From positions 1 through 64,000 of the forward strand of contig CAWJGC010000009.1 in the NCBI GenBank assembly GCA_963842355.1: a stretch of DNA of 64,000 nucleotides. The letters are read 5' to 3'. The stretch is from JASHPR01 sp963842355. GTDB lineage: Bacteria; Actinomycetota; Actinomycetes; Streptosporangiales; Streptosporangiaceae. Both the position numbers and the translations under genes were made by a program. Positions within the stretch are counted from its first letter, which is position 1. Each line of letters starts with the position of its first letter. The notes under the pieces are model-generated. The model was not told the DNA's origin. It saw nothing but the letters and a program-made list of their open reading frames with translations, and made no database searches. Shown here piece after piece: positions 35,158-44,939 of this stretch.

Positions 35158-37809
35158 CTAGCTCGTTATTCGGTAGACGTCGTAGACGCCGTCGACGGAG
35201 CGGACGGCCCGGAGCACGTGACCCAGGTGCTTGGGGTCGCCCATCTCGAAGGTGAACTTGCTGACCGCGACCCGGTCCCTGGTCGTGGTGACCGACGCGG
35301 ACAGGATGTTGACGTGCTGGTCGGAGATCGCCCGGGTGACGTCGGACAGCAGCCCGGTGCGGTCCAGCGCCTCCGTCTGGATCGCCACCAGGAACAGCGA
35401 GCCTTCCCGCGGTGACCAGTGCACCGTGACCACCCGCTCGGGCTGGGACTCGACCAGGTGGCGGAGGTTGACGCAGTCGGCGCGGTGCACGGAGACGCCG
35501 TTGCCGCGGGTGACGAACCCGGTGATGGCGTCGCCGGGCACCGGCGTGCAGCACTTGGACAGCCGCGCCCACACGTCGGCCGCGCCCTCGACGACGACCC
35601 CGGAGTCTCCCGCGGGCAGCGGCTTCGGCGCGCGGGTGAGCAGCGTCGTCTCGGCCAGGTCCTCCTGGGCGCCCGCAATGCCGCCCGCCGACTTGACCAG
35701 CTTGGCCACGACCGACTGCGCGCTCACGTGCCCCTCGCCGATCGCCGCGTACAGCGACGACAGGTCGACGTAGCGCAGGTCGTGGGCGATCGCGAGCAGC
35801 GCGTCGCCGGTGGCGAGACGCTGCAGCGGCAGTCCCTGCTTGCGCATGGCCCGCGCGATCGCAGCCTTTCCGGTCTCGGCGGCGGCCTCCCGCCGTTCCT
35901 TGGAGAACCAGTGCCGGATCTTGTTCCTGGCGCGGGCGCTCTTGACGAACAGCAGCCAGTCCCGGCTGGGGGCGGCGTCCTGGGCCTTGGAGGTGAAGAT
36001 CTCCACGGTGTCGCCGTTGTTCAGCGCGCCTTCCAGCGCGACCAGGCGGCCGTTGACCCGCGCCCCGATCGTCCGGTGCCCCACCTCGGTGTGGATCGCG
36101 TACGCGAAGTCCACCGGGGTCGCGCCCTGCGGCAGCGCGATCACCTCGCCGCGCGGCGTGAACACGTAAACCTCGGCGGCGCCGAGGTCGAACCGGAGCG
36201 ACTCGAGGAACTCGGCCGGGTCGGCGGTCTCCCGCTGCCAGTCGACCAGTTGCCGGAGCCAGGCCATATCGGCGGTGCCGCGGCTGCCCGCCGCCGTCTC
36301 TTCCTTGTACTTCCAGTGCGCGGCCACGCCGTACTCGGCGCGCCGGTGCATGCCCCAGGTCCTGATCTGCAGTTCGACCGGCTTGCCCTCGGGGCCGATC
36401 ACGGTCGTGTGCAGGGACTGGTACATGTTGAACTTCGGCATCGCGATGTAGTCCTTGAACCGCCCGGGTACCGGATTCCACCGGGCGTGGATCGTGCCCA
36501 GCGCCGCGTAGCAGTCCCGCACCGAGTCGACCAGGACACGGATGCCCATCAGGTCATAAATATCATCAAAGCCGACATTCCTGGCTATCATCTTCTGATA
36601 GACGGAGTAGTAGTGCTTCGGCCGGCCGGTCACGCGCGCCTTGATCTTCGCCTCGCGCAGGTCGGCGGAGACATACTCCACCACGTCCTGGAGGAACACG
36701 TCGCGCCGCGGCGCGCGCTCGGACACCAGCCGCGCGATCTCGTCGTAGCGCTTGGGGAACAAGGTGGCAAAGGCCAGGTCCTCGAGCTCCCACTTCACGG
36801 TGTTCATCCCGAGCCGGTGCGCGAGCGGGGCGAAGATCTCCAGCACCTCGCGTGACTTCTGCTCCTGCTTCTCCCGCGGGAGGTAGCGGAGGGTACGCAT
36901 GTTGTGCAGCCGGTCCGCGAGCTTGATCACGAGGACCCTGATGTCGCGGGACATCGCGACCACCATCTTGCGGACCGTCTCGGCCTGGGCCGCTTCGCCG
37001 TACTTGACCTTGTCGAGCTTGGTCACCCCGTCGACCAGGCTCGTGACGTCATCGCCGAAGTCGCGGCGCAGTTCGGCGAGCGTGTAAGCGGTGTCCTCGA
37101 TGGTGTCGTGCAGCAGCGCCGCGCAGAGCGTCTCGTGGTTCATGCCCAGCTCGGCGAGGATCGTGGCCACCGCGAGCGGGTGCGTGATGTACGGGTCGCC
37201 GCTCTTGCGCACCTGGCCCGCGTGCTGGCGGGCGGCGACTTCGTAGGCGCGCTCGATGAGCCGCACGTCCGCCTTGGGATGCGTCGCCCGCACGGTCTTG
37301 ATCAGCGGCTCGAGCACCGGGTTGGCGCCGCCGCCGCGCGGCGCGCCCAGCCTGGCCAGGCGGCGCCGGACGGCGGCGGTGCCCGCGGCGGCGGCGCTGG
37401 TATCGCTCCCCGCCGCGGCCCGGGCGGGCAGGACGCCGCCGCGAGCGCCCCGGGTCGGCAGCGCGCGCCCCGGGGTATGGGCCTTGCCGGGCCGGGACCC
37501 GGTCTCCGGGCCCGCGGCGGGCCCGGCCTCGGCGGCCGCGGCACCACGGGGGTGGTCAGCGTCGTCATCGTCGTCGGCACCAGGTGGGGCGCTGGCGGAC
37601 GCGGCTTCCTCGGGGTCGGCGTCGTCAGCGGGCGCGTCGGTGACGGGCGGGGCGTCGCTGGCCTCGACGAAGTCGCCGGGCGCAGCCGGGGCCGACGCCA
37701 CCCCGCCATCCACCGCAGACAGTTCCGGTTCGGTCGGTTCCTGCTGTCCAGCGGCGACCCGGGTGACGTCGGTTCCGGCCGTTCCGGCCGTCGCTACGTC
37801 ACCGGCCAC
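35158..37809 (-). CDS. relA: bifunctional (p)ppGpp synthetase/hydrolase
   Basis: Long RSH protein of 883 residues controlling the stringent response. The hydrolase domain has HTHPLAVATIL as ITHPLAVATIL and the HD pair at 234-235 in LLHDTIEDT; KLADRLHNMRTL follows. The synthetase domain includes GRPKHYYSVYQKM, the basic RFKDYIA motif seen in bifunctional Rel rather than monofunctional RelA, and ELQIRTWGMHRRAEYG. A TGS domain (VYVFTPRGEVIALPQGATPVDFAY), a zinc-finger-like region and a C-terminal ACT domain complete it. The first ~165 residues are an acidic/Ala-Pro low-complexity extension, longer than usual. It lies just after apt, as in most actinobacteria. Confidence 0.96.
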   Translation of the reverse strand: MAGDVATAGTAGTDVTRVAAGQQEPTEPELSAVDGGVASAPAAPGDFVEASDAPPVTDAPADDADPEEAASASAPPGADDDDDADHPRGAAAAEAGPAAGPETGSRPGKAHTPGRALPTRGARGGVLPARAAAGSDTSAAAAGTAAVRRRLARLGAPRGGGANPVLEPLIKTVRATHPKADVRLIERAYEVAARQHAGQVRKSGDPYITHPLAVATILAELGMNHETLCAALLHDTIEDTAYTLAELRRDFGDDVTSLVDGVTKLDKVKYGEAAQAETVRKMVVAMSRDIRVLVIKLADRLHNMRTLRYLPREKQEQKSREVLEIFAPLAHRLGMNTVKWELEDLAFATLFPKRYDEIARLVSERAPRRDVFLQDVVEYVSADLREAKIKARVTGRPKHYYSVYQKMIARNVGFDDIYDLMGIRVLVDSVRDCYAALGTIHARWNPVPGRFKDYIAMPKFNMYQSLHTTVIGPEGKPVELQIRTWGMHRRAEYGVAAHWKYKEETAAGSRGTADMAWLRQLVDWQRETADPAEFLESLRFDLGAAEVYVFTPRGEVIALPQGATPVDFAYAIHTEVGHRTIGARVNGRLVALEGALNNGDTVEIFTSKAQDAAPSRDWLLFVKSARARNKIRHWFSKERREAAAETGKAAIARAMRKQGLPLQRLATGDALLAIAHDLRYVDLSSLYAAIGEGHVSAQSVVAKLVKSAGGIAGAQEDLAETTLLTRAPKPLPAGDSGVVVEGAADVWARLSKCCTPVPGDAITGFVTRGNGVSVHRADCVNLRHLVESQPERVVTVHWSPREGSLFLVAIQTEALDRTGLLSDVTRAISDQHVNILSASVTTTRDRVAVSKFTFEMGDPKHLGHVLRAVRSVDGVYDVYRITS

Positions 37810-37880
37810 ATGCGCTCCTCACGTACGCCGAAGCATCCAGTCTATCGATGCACAGGTCATGACGTGCCCGATGCTGCCCG

Positions 37881-38429
37881 TCAGACCGCGAGCAGCGAGC
37901 GGACGTCAAGGCCGGCCAGCTTCGCCCGGCCGTTGAGAAAGCCCAGCTCAAGCAGGACCGTGATCGCGGCCACCTCGGCGCCGCAGCGGCGGACCAGGCT
38001 GGCCGTGGCGGCCGCGGTCCCGCCCGTGGCCAGAACGTCGTCCACGATGAGAACCCGCTCCCCCGGCTTGAACGCGTCCGTGTGCACCTCGATCGTAGCC
38101 GTGCCGTACTCGAGCTCATACGACTCGGCGTAGGTCGCGCCGGGAAGCTTGCCCTGCTTGCGCACGGGAACCAGGCCCGCCTGCAGGCGGTAGGCCACGG
38201 GCGCGGCGAGGATGAACCCGCGCGCTTCGATCCCGACCACCTTGTCGACCCGGCCGTCTACCTGCGCCAGCGCGGCCACGACCGCGGCGAAGGCCGCGCC
38301 GTCGGCGAGCAGCGGGGTGATGTCCTTGAACACGATCCCCGGCTGCGGGTAGTCCGGGATGTCCCGGATTCTGGAGATGACCAGCTCGGCCAGGTCGGAG
38401 CCAGCCCAGGTGGCGCTCCCGCCGGACAC
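37881..38429 (-). CDS. apt: adenine phosphoribosyltransferase
   Basis: Adenine salvage to AMP with PRPP. The PRPP loop is VLIVDDVLATGGTA, and IPDYPQPGIVFKDITPLLAD is the family N-terminal block; EARGFILAAPVAY forms the base pocket. The 182-residue product is normal. It lies between secF and rel, a conserved order in actinobacteria. The 72-bp gap to rel shows nothing notable. Confidence 0.95.
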   Translation of the reverse strand: MSGGSATWAGSDLAELVISRIRDIPDYPQPGIVFKDITPLLADGAAFAAVVAALAQVDGRVDKVVGIEARGFILAAPVAYRLQAGLVPVRKQGKLPGATYAESYELEYGTATIEVHTDAFKPGERVLIVDDVLATGGTAAATASLVRRCGAEVAAITVLLELGFLNGRAKLAGLDVRSLLAV

Positions 38430-38438
38430 CGTCGCAGC

Positions 38439-39770
38439 CTACCTGCGCTTCTTCTTGCCCGTGGGGCGCCGTTTCGTGGAGCTGGTCCGCCTCTGCTGCC
38501 GCGAGCCGGACGACCGGGCTCCGGAGGCGCCCCGCGGCACCGAGCCGCCGCCCGCCGCCCGCGCAGCGGGGACCCGCTCGGCCGGGCCCGCGCCCGCCTC
38601 GTCCGCATCGGCCGCGGCCTCGTCATAGTCATCGGCCAGCGGCTCGCCCGCGGTATCGCGGTCGAGCCCGGTCGCGGCGTCCGGGCCCTTTCCCGGCGCG
38701 GCTGCGGGCCTGCCCCCGGCGGCGTCGTCCGGGCCGCGCCTGGCCGCCGCGGCCTGGCTGGCCTTCGCGGCCCGCTGGGCCGCGCGGCCGCCGGCGGCGC
38801 GCCGCGCCACGCGCGCGGCCAGCTGCTTGTACTGCGGCTCACGCTCCTTCAGGTCTGCGAGTACCGGCGTGGCGATGCAGATCGACGAGTAGGTGCCGGA
38901 CAGCATGCCGACGAACAGCACCAGCGACAGGTCCTGCAATTCGCCGGTCCCGAGCACGGCCACGGCGGTGACCAGGATCGCCGCAACCGGCAGCAGCGCG
39001 ATCAGAGAGGTGTTGATCGACCGGACCAGGGTCTGGTTCAGGGCCAGGTTGGCCGCCTGGCTGTAGGTACTCCGGTCGGTGGCGAGCAGGCCCGCCGTGT
39101 TCTCCCGCACCTTGTCGAACACGACCACGGTGTCGTACAGCGAGTAGCCGAGGATCGTGAGCAGCCCGATCACCGTGGCCGGGCTCACCTGGAACCCGGC
39201 CAGCGCGTAGACGCCGGTCGTGATCACGATGTCGTGGATGAGCGCGATGAACGCGGCGACGGCCATCTTCCACTCGAACGCGATCGACAGGTAGATCACG
39301 ATCAGGACCAGGAACGCGATCAGCCCCTCGAGCGCCTTGTGCGTGATCTGCGAGCCCCAGCTCGGCCCGACGAGGGTGGTGCTGATGTTGCCGGGGCCGC
39401 CGGTCACGTGCAGGTCCTTGGCCAGGGCATCCTGGACCTTGGACTGCTGGGCGAAGTTCAGCGAGGTGGTCTGCACCTGCCACTTGGCCTGGCCGCCGAG
39501 CCCGAGTTGCTGAACGATCGGATCGTCGCCGCCGCCCGCTCCCTTGACCACCGAGGAGATCTGAGTCGTGGAGGCCGCGGGGGCGCGGAACTGGAAGAGG
39601 TTGCCCCCCTTGAACTCGACGCTGTAGTTCAGGCCCCGCACGCCCAGCGCGGCGATGCTGATCACCAGGATCAGTCCGGAGATCGTGTACCAGAGTTTCT
39701 GCCTGCCGACGAAGTCGAAGGAGACCTCGCCGCGGTACAGCCGGCCGCCGACGGCGCCGAGCCGGGACAT
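38439..39770 (-). CDS. secF: protein translocase subunit SecF
   Basis: Partner of SecD in proton-driven export. 443 residues with six expected membrane segments. Visible: YTISGLILVISIAALG near the start, the conserved GLNYSVEFKGG loop, GLIAFLVLIVIYLSIAFEW, YDTVVVFDKVRE in the fourth segment and SINTSLIALLPVAAILV. The start is ATG 39770, which overlaps the secD stop (ATGA), and it replaces an artificial extension to 39887. The last ~110 residues are an Ala/Gly/Arg-rich cytoplasmic tail ending in KKKRR, longer than normal. Confidence 0.95.
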   Translation of the reverse strand: MSRLGAVGGRLYRGEVSFDFVGRQKLWYTISGLILVISIAALGVRGLNYSVEFKGGNLFQFRAPAASTTQISSVVKGAGGGDDPIVQQLGLGGQAKWQVQTTSLNFAQQSKVQDALAKDLHVTGGPGNISTTLVGPSWGSQITHKALEGLIAFLVLIVIYLSIAFEWKMAVAAFIALIHDIVITTGVYALAGFQVSPATVIGLLTILGYSLYDTVVVFDKVRENTAGLLATDRSTYSQAANLALNQTLVRSINTSLIALLPVAAILVTAVAVLGTGELQDLSLVLFVGMLSGTYSSICIATPVLADLKEREPQYKQLAARVARRAAGGRAAQRAAKASQAAAARRGPDDAAGGRPAAAPGKGPDAATGLDRDTAGEPLADDYDEAAADADEAGAGPAERVPAARAAGGGSVPRGASGARSSGSRQQRRTSSTKRRPTGKKKRR

Positions 39771-41721
39771 CACGCCTCCTTCGGGTCGGTCCGGGGCCGG
39801 GCGGCCGGCGAGGCCCCGCCGGGTGCCTCGCGGGCCTGGGCCCGGCCCGGCTGAGGCCTGGCCGCCGGGCGCCTGCTGCCGCGCCACGGCGAGCGCGCGC
39901 CGAGCCGGGCCGGGTCCAGCCCGGACAGCCGGTGCCCGCCGCCGTAGAACTTGGTCCGGGCCAGCAGCGTGATCATCGGCTTGGTGAACAGGAACACCAC
40001 GACCACGTCGACGAGCGTGGTCAGGCCGAGGGTGAACGCGAAGTTCTGCACGTCGGTGATGGCGAACTTGTAGAGCACCGCGGCGGCGATGAACGACACG
40101 GTGTCGGAGACCAGGATCGTCCGCCGCGCCCGGTGCCAGCCACGTTCCACCGCGGTCCGCAGCGTCTTGCCGTCCCTGACCTCGTCCCGCAATCGCTCGA
40201 AGAACACCACGAACGAGTCGGCGGTGATGCCGATCGCGACGATCAGGCCGGCGACGCCCGCCAGCGAGAGAGCGAAGCTCTCGTAGAGGCTGAGCAGCAC
40301 CACGGCCAGGTAGGACAGCAGCGCGGCGATCGCGAGGCTAGAGATCGCCACGATGCCGAGGCCCCGGTAGTACAAAAACGCGTAGATCACCACGAGCAGC
40401 AGCCCGATCGCGCCGGCGAGCAGGCCGGCGTGCAGCTGGGACGAGCCGAGCTGCGCCGAGATCGACTGCGCCTGGTCGGGCTGGAAGGTCAGCGGGAGCG
40501 CGCCGTAGTTCAGGATGTTCGCCAGGTTGCCGGCCTGGCTCTGGGTGAACGTGCCCTGGATCGTGGCCGACCCGGTGTCCAGCACCGCTGCCATGTACGG
40601 CACGGAGACCGGCGTGCCGTCCAGCACGATCGCGAAGTAGTCGAGTTCCGAGCTCGGCTGGCTGGTGCTCGAGTTGTAGTAATTGTCGAACATCTTCGTG
40701 CTCAGCGCGCCGAACGCCTTGGTGCCCGGCCCGTTGAACGTGAGGTTGACCCAGTAGTCGCCGTTGGTCTGCAACTGAGCCGACGATCCCCCCAGCTTGA
40801 GCATCTCGCCGGTCACGGTCGACTTGTCCAGTGCGTACTTCGCTCCCTGGTAGCAGGCCACGGTCTGGATATCCGGGTTGTCCCAGTTGTTGGGATTACT
40901 CCCGTAGATCTGCGTCCGCCAGTTCTTGTCCGCGCAGTTCAGCCTGTCGAACTGGGCCTTGACCGCTGGACTGAGCAGGCCGGCGTTGCCCGTTCCGTCG
41001 GCGGTCGTGGACAGCTCGGGTGCCGTCGAAGTCGACCCGCTGGGCGAGGGGGAAGGGCTGGGCGACGGGCTCGGCGAGGCGTTCGCCTTGGGCTTGGCCT
41101 GGGCGGCCGGCGCCGCGCCGCCGAGGCGCCGGGCACTCACCGCGAGACCCTGGCTGCCCGAGCCCGAGCCCGGCGCGCCCCGCGCCCCCAGGGCCGCCGA
41201 CGACTTGGTGGGCGACGCGCTCGTCTTGGCCTTCGTGCTCGCCGACGGGGTCGGCGTCGGCGTCGGCGTCGGCGTGGGGGTCGGGGTGGGGGTCGTCGTG
41301 GCGTAGTTGCTGGCCACCAGCAGCACCTGCCGGAAGCGCAGCTGGGCGGTGGTCCCGACCAGGTTGACCACCTGCTGCGCATTCTTGCCCGGCACGGTGA
41401 CGTTGATGAGGTCGGTGCCCTGCGGCACCACCGTCGCCCCGTTGAAGCCGGCCCCGTTGACCCGGCTGTTCATGATCGAGACGGCGGTGCCCATGTCCGC
41501 GGCGAGCTGGGCCGCGTCGTCCCCTTGGGCTGGACCGCCCGGAGGGTCACCGTGGTGCCGCTGGACAGGTCGAGGCCGAGGCCGACCTTGAAGCGCTTGT
41601 GCCAGCTCGCAGGCTGGAACAACGAGCCGCCGAGGACGCCGAGCAGCATGATGACGATCAGTACGACGAGCGCCGCGAGCAGCCGTCCGGGCCGGGTCGT
41701 GGTGGTGGTTGGGGGTGGCAC
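39770..41721 (-). CDS. secD: protein translocase subunit SecD, frameshifted near the N-terminus
   Basis: Sec accessory membrane protein. The first frame (from 41721) gives the N-terminal membrane anchor LLAALVVLIVIMLLGVLGGS and the KVGLGLDLSSGTTVTLRAVQ block; the rest lies in the next frame from MGTAVSIMNSRVNGAGF onward, including the periplasmic domain, YRGLGIVAISSLAIAALLSY, GLIVAIGITADSFVVFFER and TLVDVVVVFLFTKP. A C4 run at 41521-41524 (G4 on the coding strand) needs one more base to join the frames and give about 650 residues. The P1 head region carries a Thr-Pro repeat, Ala-rich and Ser-Pro repeat stretches (about residues 130-225). As written the protein would be split. It lies between yajC and secF as usual. 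Confidence 0.92.
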
Positions 41722-41780
41722 TTCTCGCGTGTCCTTAGGTCAATAGGGCCTGCGGCAGCTCGATAACGGGCCTGGCCCCG

Positions 41781-42173
41781 CTAGATGTTGCGGTCCTGCG
41801 GGTTCCAGTCGTCGGCCCGGGGCTCGTGCTCGTCCGCCGGGGGCTCCGGGGCCGGGGTGGTGCCGCCGACACCGCCGTCCACCACGTCCATCACGGCCCG
41901 GCGCAGCATCCGGACCTGGACGCCCGGGGCGACCTCCACCACCACGTCCTGGTCCTCGACCGAGATCACGGTGCCGTAGATGCCGGCCGTGGTCCGGATC
42001 CTCGAGCCGGGCATGACGGTGCTCTGCATCTGCTGGGCCGCGCGCTGCCGGTTACGCTGCGGCCTGATCATCGTCATGTAGAGGACCCCGAACAGCACCA
42101 CGATGATGAGGATCGGCAGGAGGTTCGTGCCGCCAGACGACTTTGTCGAGGCCGCGATAACTATGTCGCCCAT
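41781..42173 (-). CDS. yajC: preprotein translocase subunit YajC
   Basis: Small membrane component associated with SecDF. 130 residues starting MGDIVIAASTKSSGGTNLLP, a single transmembrane segment (ILIIVVLFGVLYMTMIRPQR) and the conserved MIRPQRNRQRAAQQMQ and GSRIRTTAGIYGTV blocks. The tail is acidic/Pro-rich and differs among species. The ATG at 42173 is chosen over a longer frame to 42311 for fit to the family and a plausible Shine-Dalgarno (GGAAGG) upstream. It precedes secD by about 60 bp. Confidence 0.94.
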   Translation of the reverse strand: MGDIVIAASTKSSGGTNLLPILIIVVLFGVLYMTMIRPQRNRQRAAQQMQSTVMPGSRIRTTAGIYGTVISVEDQDVVVEVAPGVQVRMLRRAVMDVVDGGVGGTTPAPEPPADEHEPRADDWNPQDRNI

Positions 42174-42386
42174 CGTGGGCTTCCTTCCAGTTGATGGCCG
42201 CAGTGGCCAACGTACGGTCCGGGCCCGAGGCCAGCACAAGGCCGGCGCCGGAGCCAAGCGGCTGTCGTTGGCCAACTGCCGAAGTGTAGCGGCGCGTAAG
42301 CGACGCACCAACAGGCTACGGCGTCCGAGCAGTGATCGTGACCAGCCCGCGATCTGCCGTTACCTTCCGCATTCGGGCATATCCCG

Positions 42387-43529
42387 TCAACCGAACAGGG
42401 TCGCGTGACCCGGAATGACCGCATCCGGGCTGACCAGGCCGAGCCGCTGCCACGCCGCCGGGGTGGCCACGCGGCCGCGCGGGGTCCGGGCCATCAGGCC
42501 GGCCCGGACCAGGAAGGGCTCTATCACGACCTCCACGGTCTCCGCCTCCTCCCCCACGGCCACCGCCAGCGTGGACAGGCCCACCGGGCCACCGCCGAAC
42601 CTGTGCACCAGCGCGGACAGTACCGCGCGGTCCAGCCGGTCCAGCCCGGTGTCGTCCACCTCGTAGAGTTCGAGCGCCGCGCAGGCCACGTCCTTGGTCA
42701 CCACGCCGTCGGCGCGGACCTCGGCGTAGTCGCGGACCCGGCGCAGCAGCCGGTTGGCGATCCGCGGGGTGCCGCGGGAGCGGCCCGCGATCTCGTCGGC
42801 GCCGTCGTCACGCAGCGCCACCCCGAGCAGCCCGGCCGAGCGGCGCACGATGATCCCTAGCTCGGCGGGCTCGTAGAAGTCCAGGTGGGCGGTGAACCCG
42901 AACCGGTCTCGCAGCGGAGCGGGCAGCAGCCCGGCCCGGGTGGTGGCACCGACCAGGGTGAACGGGGCGATCTCCAGCGGGATCGCGGTGGCCCCGGGGC
43001 CCTTGCCGATCACCACGTCGACCCGGAAGTCTTCCATCGCCAGGTACAGCATCTCCTCGGCGGGCCGGGCGACGCGGTGGATCTCGTCGATGAACACCAC
43101 CTCGCCCTCGCTCAGCGTGGACAGCACCGCGGCCAGGTCGCCCGCGCGCTCGATCGCCGGGCCGCTGGTGATCCGCAGCGGCGCGCCGAGCTCGGCCGCG
43201 ATGATCATGGCGAGCGTGGTCTTGCCGAGGCCGGGCGGCCCGGAGATCAGCACGTGGTCGGGCGGCCGGCCGCGGCGCAGCGCGCCTTCGAGGATCAGCG
43301 CGAGCTGCTCGCGGACCCGGTTCTGCCCGATGAGCTCGCTCAGCCGCTTCGGCCGCAGCGCACCCTCGATGGCCCGGTCGTCGGCGTCGGCGATCGACGA
43401 GACCACGCGCTCGGCGTCCGGCGCCCCGCCGTCCCGGGCCGGGCCGGCGTCCTGGTCGACCTGGCCGCCCGGGCCGCCCTGGCCACCCGGGCCGCCCGGG
43501 CCGCCCGGGCCGGCGTCCTGGCCGGTCAC
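42387..43529 (-). CDS. ruvB: Holliday junction DNA helicase RuvB
   Basis: AAA+ motor of branch migration. Walker A GPPGLGKTT, Walker B VVFIDEIHRVARPAEEML, sensor GATTRAGLLPAPLRDRFG and the winged-helix C-terminal domain (TPRGRVATPAAW) are present. The first ~35 residues are a Gly/Pro-rich collagen-like stretch (GPGGPGGPGGQGGPGGQ), an unusual addition; the family part begins at about EGALRPKRLSELIGQ. It follows ruvA with a 4-bp overlap. Confidence 0.96.
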   Translation of the reverse strand: MTGQDAGPGGPGGPGGQGGPGGQVDQDAGPARDGGAPDAERVVSSIADADDRAIEGALRPKRLSELIGQNRVREQLALILEGALRRGRPPDHVLISGPPGLGKTTLAMIIAAELGAPLRITSGPAIERAGDLAAVLSTLSEGEVVFIDEIHRVARPAEEMLYLAMEDFRVDVVIGKGPGATAIPLEIAPFTLVGATTRAGLLPAPLRDRFGFTAHLDFYEPAELGIIVRRSAGLLGVALRDDGADEIAGRSRGTPRIANRLLRRVRDYAEVRADGVVTKDVACAALELYEVDDTGLDRLDRAVLSALVHRFGGGPVGLSTLAVAVGEEAETVEVVIEPFLVRAGLMARTPRGRVATPAAWQRLGLVSPDAVIPGHATLFG

Positions 43530-44194
43530 GTCTGCCCCAGCACCCGCAGTGCGGCCCGCAGCGCGATCGACACGTCGACGGCATGACCGTCAGGCGCCTG
43601 GCCGTTGGCCTCCCGTCCGGCCTGATCCGGCCCCCCGAGCAGTTCCGGTTCCACCGCCGCGATCGCCTGGTCGGCGTCGCGGGCCTGCCAGCCCAGGCTC
43701 ACCAGGCCCGCCCGCACCTGATCCCGCCAGGACGCGGCCCGGGCACCGCCGCCGGCCGCGCCGCCCGCGGCCGGCCAGACCGGGCCGTCGCCCGGTGAGC
43801 CGAGCCGGCCCGCGAGTTCGAGCACGATCCGCTGCGCGCCCTTCCGGCCGATGCCGGGCACCGTGGTCAGCGCGGCCAGGTCCTCGGCGGCCACGGCCCG
43901 GCGCAGCGCGTCCGGGGTGAACACGGCCAGCATGGCCAGGGCCAGCCGGGGCCCGACCCCGCTGGCCGTCTGCAGCAACTCGAACGTGTTCCGCTCGTCC
44001 TCGGCGGCGAAGCCGTAGAGGGTCAGCGCGTCGTCCCGCACGACCAGCGAGGTCGCCACCCGCGCCCGCTCTCCGGTGCGCAGCCCGGCCAGCGTGCCCG
44101 GCGTGCACTGCACGAGCAGCCCGACCCCGCCGACGTCGATCACGGCGCCGTCGGGCGCCACCGAGGACACGGTCCCGTCCAGGTGCGCGATCAT
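43526..44194 (-). CDS. ruvA: Holliday junction DNA helicase subunit RuvA
   Basis: Tetramer that holds the Holliday junction and loads RuvB. 222 residues with the OB-fold start MIAHLDGTVSSVAPDGAVIDV, HhH motifs in TASGVGPRLALAMLAVF and VPGIGRKGAQRIVLELAG, and the C-terminal RuvB-binding helical domain (QVRAGLVSLGWQARDADQAI), joined by an Ala/Gly linker. The ATG at 44194 replaces an artificial extension to 44776. It overlaps both neighbours by 4 bp (ruvC stop and ruvB start). Confidence 0.96.
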   Translation of the reverse strand: MIAHLDGTVSSVAPDGAVIDVGGVGLLVQCTPGTLAGLRTGERARVATSLVVRDDALTLYGFAAEDERNTFELLQTASGVGPRLALAMLAVFTPDALRRAVAAEDLAALTTVPGIGRKGAQRIVLELAGRLGSPGDGPVWPAAGGAAGGGARAASWRDQVRAGLVSLGWQARDADQAIAAVEPELLGGPDQAGREANGQAPDGHAVDVSIALRAALRVLGQT

Positions 44195-44718
44195 GTGTTC
44201 CCTCCGTTCGCGGCCGCGGCGGCCGCGGCGGCCAGGCGGCGCCGGGCGCCGCCGCGCCACAGGTGGCAGATGGCGAGTGCCAGCGCGTCGGCGGAGTCGG
44301 CCGGACGCGGAGGGTCGGTCATCGCGAGCAGGCGCGTGACCATCTGCGTCACCTGTTCCTTGCCCGCCCGGCCGTTCCCGGTGACCGCCGCCTTGACCTC
44401 GCTCGGCGTGTGCAGGGCCACCGGCAGCCCGCGGCGCGCCGAGCACACGATCGCGACCGCCCCGGCCTGCGCCGTCCCCATCACCGTGCGCACGTTGTGC
44501 TGGCTGAACACCCGCTCGACCGCCACCGCGTCCGGCCGGTAGCCGGTCAGCCAGCGCTCGATCTGCTCCTCCAGGGCGAGCAGCCGCGTGCCGATCTCGT
44601 CGGCCGCGCTGGTGCTGATCACGCCGGTCGCCACCAGCCGCAGGGTGCGGCCCGGCTCGCCGTCGATGACCCCGAGCCCGCATCGGGTGAGACCGGGATC
44701 GACGCCGAGCACCCGCAT
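44191..44718 (-). CDS. ruvC: Holliday junction resolvase RuvC
   Basis: Endonuclease that cuts the junction bound by RuvAB. The catalytic Asp is in MRVLGVDPGLTRCGLG, the Glu in AVERVFSQHN, and the C-terminal Asp pair in DSADALALAICHLW. 175 residues, near normal. The start at 44718 (MRVLG) fits the family; an ATG three codons upstream at 44730 and in-frame codons to 44847 are alternatives. ruvC-ruvA-ruvB is the standard order. Confidence 0.95.
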   Translation of the reverse strand: MRVLGVDPGLTRCGLGVIDGEPGRTLRLVATGVISTSAADEIGTRLLALEEQIERWLTGYRPDAVAVERVFSQHNVRTVMGTAQAGAVAIVCSARRGLPVALHTPSEVKAAVTGNGRAGKEQVTQMVTRLLAMTDPPRPADSADALALAICHLWRGGARRRLAAAAAAAANGGNT

Positions 44719-44939
44719 CTCGCCCACCATCCCGGTTGCCGGCCCGTCCGCCACTGGCGAACATCTGTTCGGACATGACACTACCGGCCCGGCGGGCGCC
44801 GCGCCGCCATACGGTCCGGCGTGTCGGCCGGCCGTTGCCGCGATCACCGCCGCGAAGCCTCGGGCCCGGGCCTGACCGGCCGGGACCCGGGGAGATCAGG
44901 GCGCGGGCCTCCGTTCTGGATGATTCGGGAGACTCGCGG

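Noticed and set aside
41521..41524. Programmed ribosomal frameshifting in secD
   Set aside because: No slippery heptamer or downstream stimulatory structure was recognised, and two similar single-base losses occur in unrelated genes, favouring sequence error.
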